In this document: piece after piece, positions 62,175 to 64,000 of the stretch
Position numbering within the stretch: position 1 is the stretch's first letter
Layout of the letters: each line of letters begins with the position of its first letter
NCBI GenBank assembly: GCA_963422775.4
Contig: CAUJSJ030000109.1
Coordinates: 40,078-104,077, forward strand
Source of the DNA: Pelomonas sp963422775
Lineage (GTDB): Bacteria; Pseudomonadota; Gammaproteobacteria; Burkholderiales; Burkholderiaceae_C
Length of the DNA stretch: 64,000 nt
Direction of reading: 5' to 3'
Made by a program: the position numbers and the translations under genes
The notes under the pieces: generated by a model
The model's input: the letters and a program-made list of their open reading frames with translations, nothing else
Told to the model about the DNA's origin: nothing
Database searches by the model: none

Positions 62175-63962
62175 ATGAGTTACCAAGCTCCCGTCAAGGA
62201 TCTGCTCTTCAACATCCAGCACCTCGCCGGGCTGGAGACCCTAACGAGCCAAGTACCGGCCTTCGCCGACTTCGGCCTGGACACCGCCGCCGCCGTGCTG
62301 GAGGAGTGCGCCAAGCTGACCCAGGACGTCATCGCCCCGCTGAACTGGGAGGGTGACAAGAACCCGTCCAGCTGGAAGGACGGCGTCGTCACGACGACAC
62401 CCGGCTTCAAGCAGGCCTTCCGCGCCTACGCCGAGGGCGGCTGGCAGGGCCTGGTGCATCCGACTGAGTTCGGTGGCCAGGGCGCGCCCAAGACGATCGC
62501 TGCTGCCTGCAACGAGATGCTGCAGGCCGCCAACATGAGCTTTGCGCTGTGCCCGCTGCTGACCGACGGCGCCGTCGAGGCGCTGCTGACCGCCGGCAGC
62601 GACGAGCAACGCGCCGTCTACATCCCCAAGCTGCTGGACGGCTCGTGGACCGGCACGATGAACCTGACCGAGCCGCAGGCCGGCTCGGACCTGGCCCTGG
62701 TGCGAACGCGCGCCGAGCCGCTGGGTGATGGCACCTACAAGGTCTTCGGCACGAAGATCTTCATCACCTATGGCGAGCACGACATGGCCGAGAACATCGT
62801 CCATCTCGTGCTGGCCCGCGTGGTGGGCGCACCCGAAGGCGTGAAGGGCATCAGCCTGTTCCTGGTGCCCAAGTTCCTCGTCAACGCGGACGGCTCGCTC
62901 GGCGCGCGAAACGACGCGCACTGCGTGTCCATCGAGCACAAGCTGGGCATCAAGGCCAGCCCGACGGCCGTGCTGCAGTTTGGTGACCACGGTGGTGCCC
63001 TCGGCACGCTCATTGGCCAGGAGAACCGCGGCCTGGAGTACATGTTCATCATGATGAACGCGGCCCGCTACGGCGTGGGCCTGCAGGGCATCGCCATCGC
63101 CGACCGCGCCTACCAGAAGGCCGTGGGCTACGCGAAGGACCGCGTGCAGTCTCGCCCGGTGGACGGCAGCACGCCCGGCCCGGCGTCCATCATTCACCAC
63201 CCCGACGTGCGCCGCATGCTGATGACGATGCGCGCGCTGACTGAGGGTTGCCGCGCGATGGCAAGCACGGCGGCCGCCGCGTTCGATGCGGCCCACCACC
63301 ATCCCGATGCGGATGCGCGCAAGCAGAACCAGGCCTTCTACGACTTCATGGTGCCGCTGGTGAAGGGCTACAGCACCGAGATGAGCCTGGAGGTCACGAG
63401 CCTGGGCGTGCAGGTGCACGGCGGCATGGGCTTCATCGAGGAGACCGGCGCGGCGCAGTACTACCGCGACGCCAAGATACTGACCATCTACGAAGGCACG
63501 ACGGCCATCCAGGCCAACGACCTCGTCGGCCGCAAGACCTCGCGCGACGGCGGCGCTCTGGCTCGCGGCATCGCCGGCCAGATCGAGGTGACGGAAGGCG
63601 AACTGTCCCAGCGCGACAGCGTCGCCGCCCGCGCCGTGCTGAAAGCCTTGCGCGCCTCTCGCGAGGACTTCCTCGCCGCCGTCGACTTCATCGCCGGTTC
63701 GGCCAAGAGCAACCCCAACGCAGCCTACGCCGGTTCGGTGCCCTACCTGATGCTGGCGGGCAACCTCGTCGCCGGCTGGCAACTGGCCCGCGCGCTGATG
63801 GCCGCGGAAGACGCCTTGGCGACTGACAAGGCATTCATGACCGCCAAGATCGTGACCGCACGTTTCTACGCCGAGCACATCCTGCCGGGCACCGCGTCGC
63901 TGCGCTCGGCCATCGTCGATGGCGCCGACAGCGTGACCGAACTCAGCCTCGAAGCCTTCTGA
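62175..63962 (+). CDS. Acyl-CoA dehydrogenase
   Basis: A 595-residue flavoenzyme of the large (AidB/FadE-like, about 600-residue) class with an extra C-terminal helical domain. The FAD/substrate loop LTEPQAGSDLALV and KIFITYGEHDMAENIVH, the region SIEHKLGIKASPTAVLQF, and the catalytic-base-containing segment AAQYYRDAKILTIYEGTTAI are intact. AAGGAGGA lies before ATG 62175; the longer frame begins within etfA. Electrons would pass to the EtfBA pair encoded just upstream. The preferred acyl chain is not readable. Confidence 0.93.
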   Translation: MSYQAPVKDLLFNIQHLAGLETLTSQVPAFADFGLDTAAAVLEECAKLTQDVIAPLNWEGDKNPSSWKDGVVTTTPGFKQAFRAYAEGGWQGLVHPTEFGGQGAPKTIAAACNEMLQAANMSFALCPLLTDGAVEALLTAGSDEQRAVYIPKLLDGSWTGTMNLTEPQAGSDLALVRTRAEPLGDGTYKVFGTKIFITYGEHDMAENIVHLVLARVVGAPEGVKGISLFLVPKFLVNADGSLGARNDAHCVSIEHKLGIKASPTAVLQFGDHGGALGTLIGQENRGLEYMFIMMNAARYGVGLQGIAIADRAYQKAVGYAKDRVQSRPVDGSTPGPASIIHHPDVRRMLMTMRALTEGCRAMASTAAAAFDAAHHHPDADARKQNQAFYDFMVPLVKGYSTEMSLEVTSLGVQVHGGMGFIEETGAAQYYRDAKILTIYEGTTAIQANDLVGRKTSRDGGALARGIAGQIEVTEGELSQRDSVAARAVLKALRASREDFLAAVDFIAGSAKSNPNAAYAGSVPYLMLAGNLVAGWQLARALMAAEDALATDKAFMTAKIVTARFYAEHILPGTASLRSAIVDGADSVTELSLEAF

Positions 63963-63973
63963 GGAGATCGAAC

Positions 63974-64000
63974 TTGGCCTTGCCTCCCATCCTGAAGAAC
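63974..64000 (+). CDS. Start of a further gene, possibly nitronate monooxygenase (cut by window edge)
   Basis: TTG 63974 follows GAGGAGA at good spacing and encodes LALPPILKN before the window ends. From memory, nitronate monooxygenase (2-nitropropane dioxygenase) genes that follow acyl-CoA dehydrogenase in Burkholderiales begin MxLPxxLxNLxLPV, so this is a plausible but thin match on nine codons. Confidence 0.35.

Overview
The window is a 64 kb, high-GC, densely coded piece of a chromosome from a betaproteobacterium of the order Burkholderiales. The closest match in style is the Rubrivivax/Leptothrix/Roseateles group. The evidence is gene order and content: ilvB-ilvH-ilvC-pssA-leuA, tig-clpP-clpX-lon, nadE-glnB, hpnCDE, an ECF sigma/DUF3619/DUF3106 operon, a phasin, a PEP-CTERM protein and many 4-bp ATGA/GTGA gene overlaps. 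No prophage, CRISPR array, transposase or intact integrative element was seen.

Layout. 0-6 kb: a small acetyltransferase/oxidoreductase pair, then a lipid-storage neighbourhood (two-domain fatty acyl-CoA reductase, phasin, patatin lipase). 5.9-9.2 kb: a branched-chain amino acid type ABC transporter whose first permease gene has lost its 5' half exactly where the patatin gene stops. 9.3-14.5 kb: a degenerate GGDEF protein, an ECF sigma factor with a large Ser/Thr kinase, an orphan 123-residue protein and a J-domain-like protein. 14.6-17.5 kb: membrane and soluble pyrophosphatases, divergently transcribed. 17.5-25.7 kb: a 7TMR-DISM histidine kinase and AraC-type response regulator, facing a 1637-residue repeat-rich PEP-CTERM surface protein. 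25.8-33.2 kb: FemAB-like transferase, NAD synthetase, PII, LysE exporter, a frameshifted AraC regulator, dgkA, and an ECF sigma operon.

33.4-41.3 kb is the branched-chain amino acid biosynthetic region. It holds acetolactate synthase (both subunits), ketol-acid reductoisomerase, phosphatidylserine synthase, and two different isopropylmalate synthases in tandem. The tandem pair follows a readable leucine attenuator (an 18-codon Leu-rich leader peptide and a terminator hairpin). A decayed copy of the LeuA C-terminus lies just downstream.

41.7-52 kb: a DD-endopeptidase, an IclR regulator, a TIGR03790-type protein (a family tied to exosortase-bearing species), the squalene genes hpnC/D/E, and an RND efflux pair with a readable promoter and operator-like palindrome. 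52-58.3 kb: tRNA-Leu, tig, clpP, clpX, lon. 58.3-59 kb: a five-tRNA array. 59-64 kb: a small lipoprotein, murI, and etfB-etfA-acyl-CoA dehydrogenase behind a LiuR-like palindrome. The start of one further gene lies at the right edge.

The observations most worth following are the leucine attenuator with tandem leuA genes plus remnant; the acyl-CoA reductase/phasin/patatin cluster; the truncated livH junction; the repeat-built PEP-CTERM protein with its divergent two-component system; and the single-base frameshift in the AraC gene. All functional statements come from reading the sequence and from recalled family knowledge. No database search was run.
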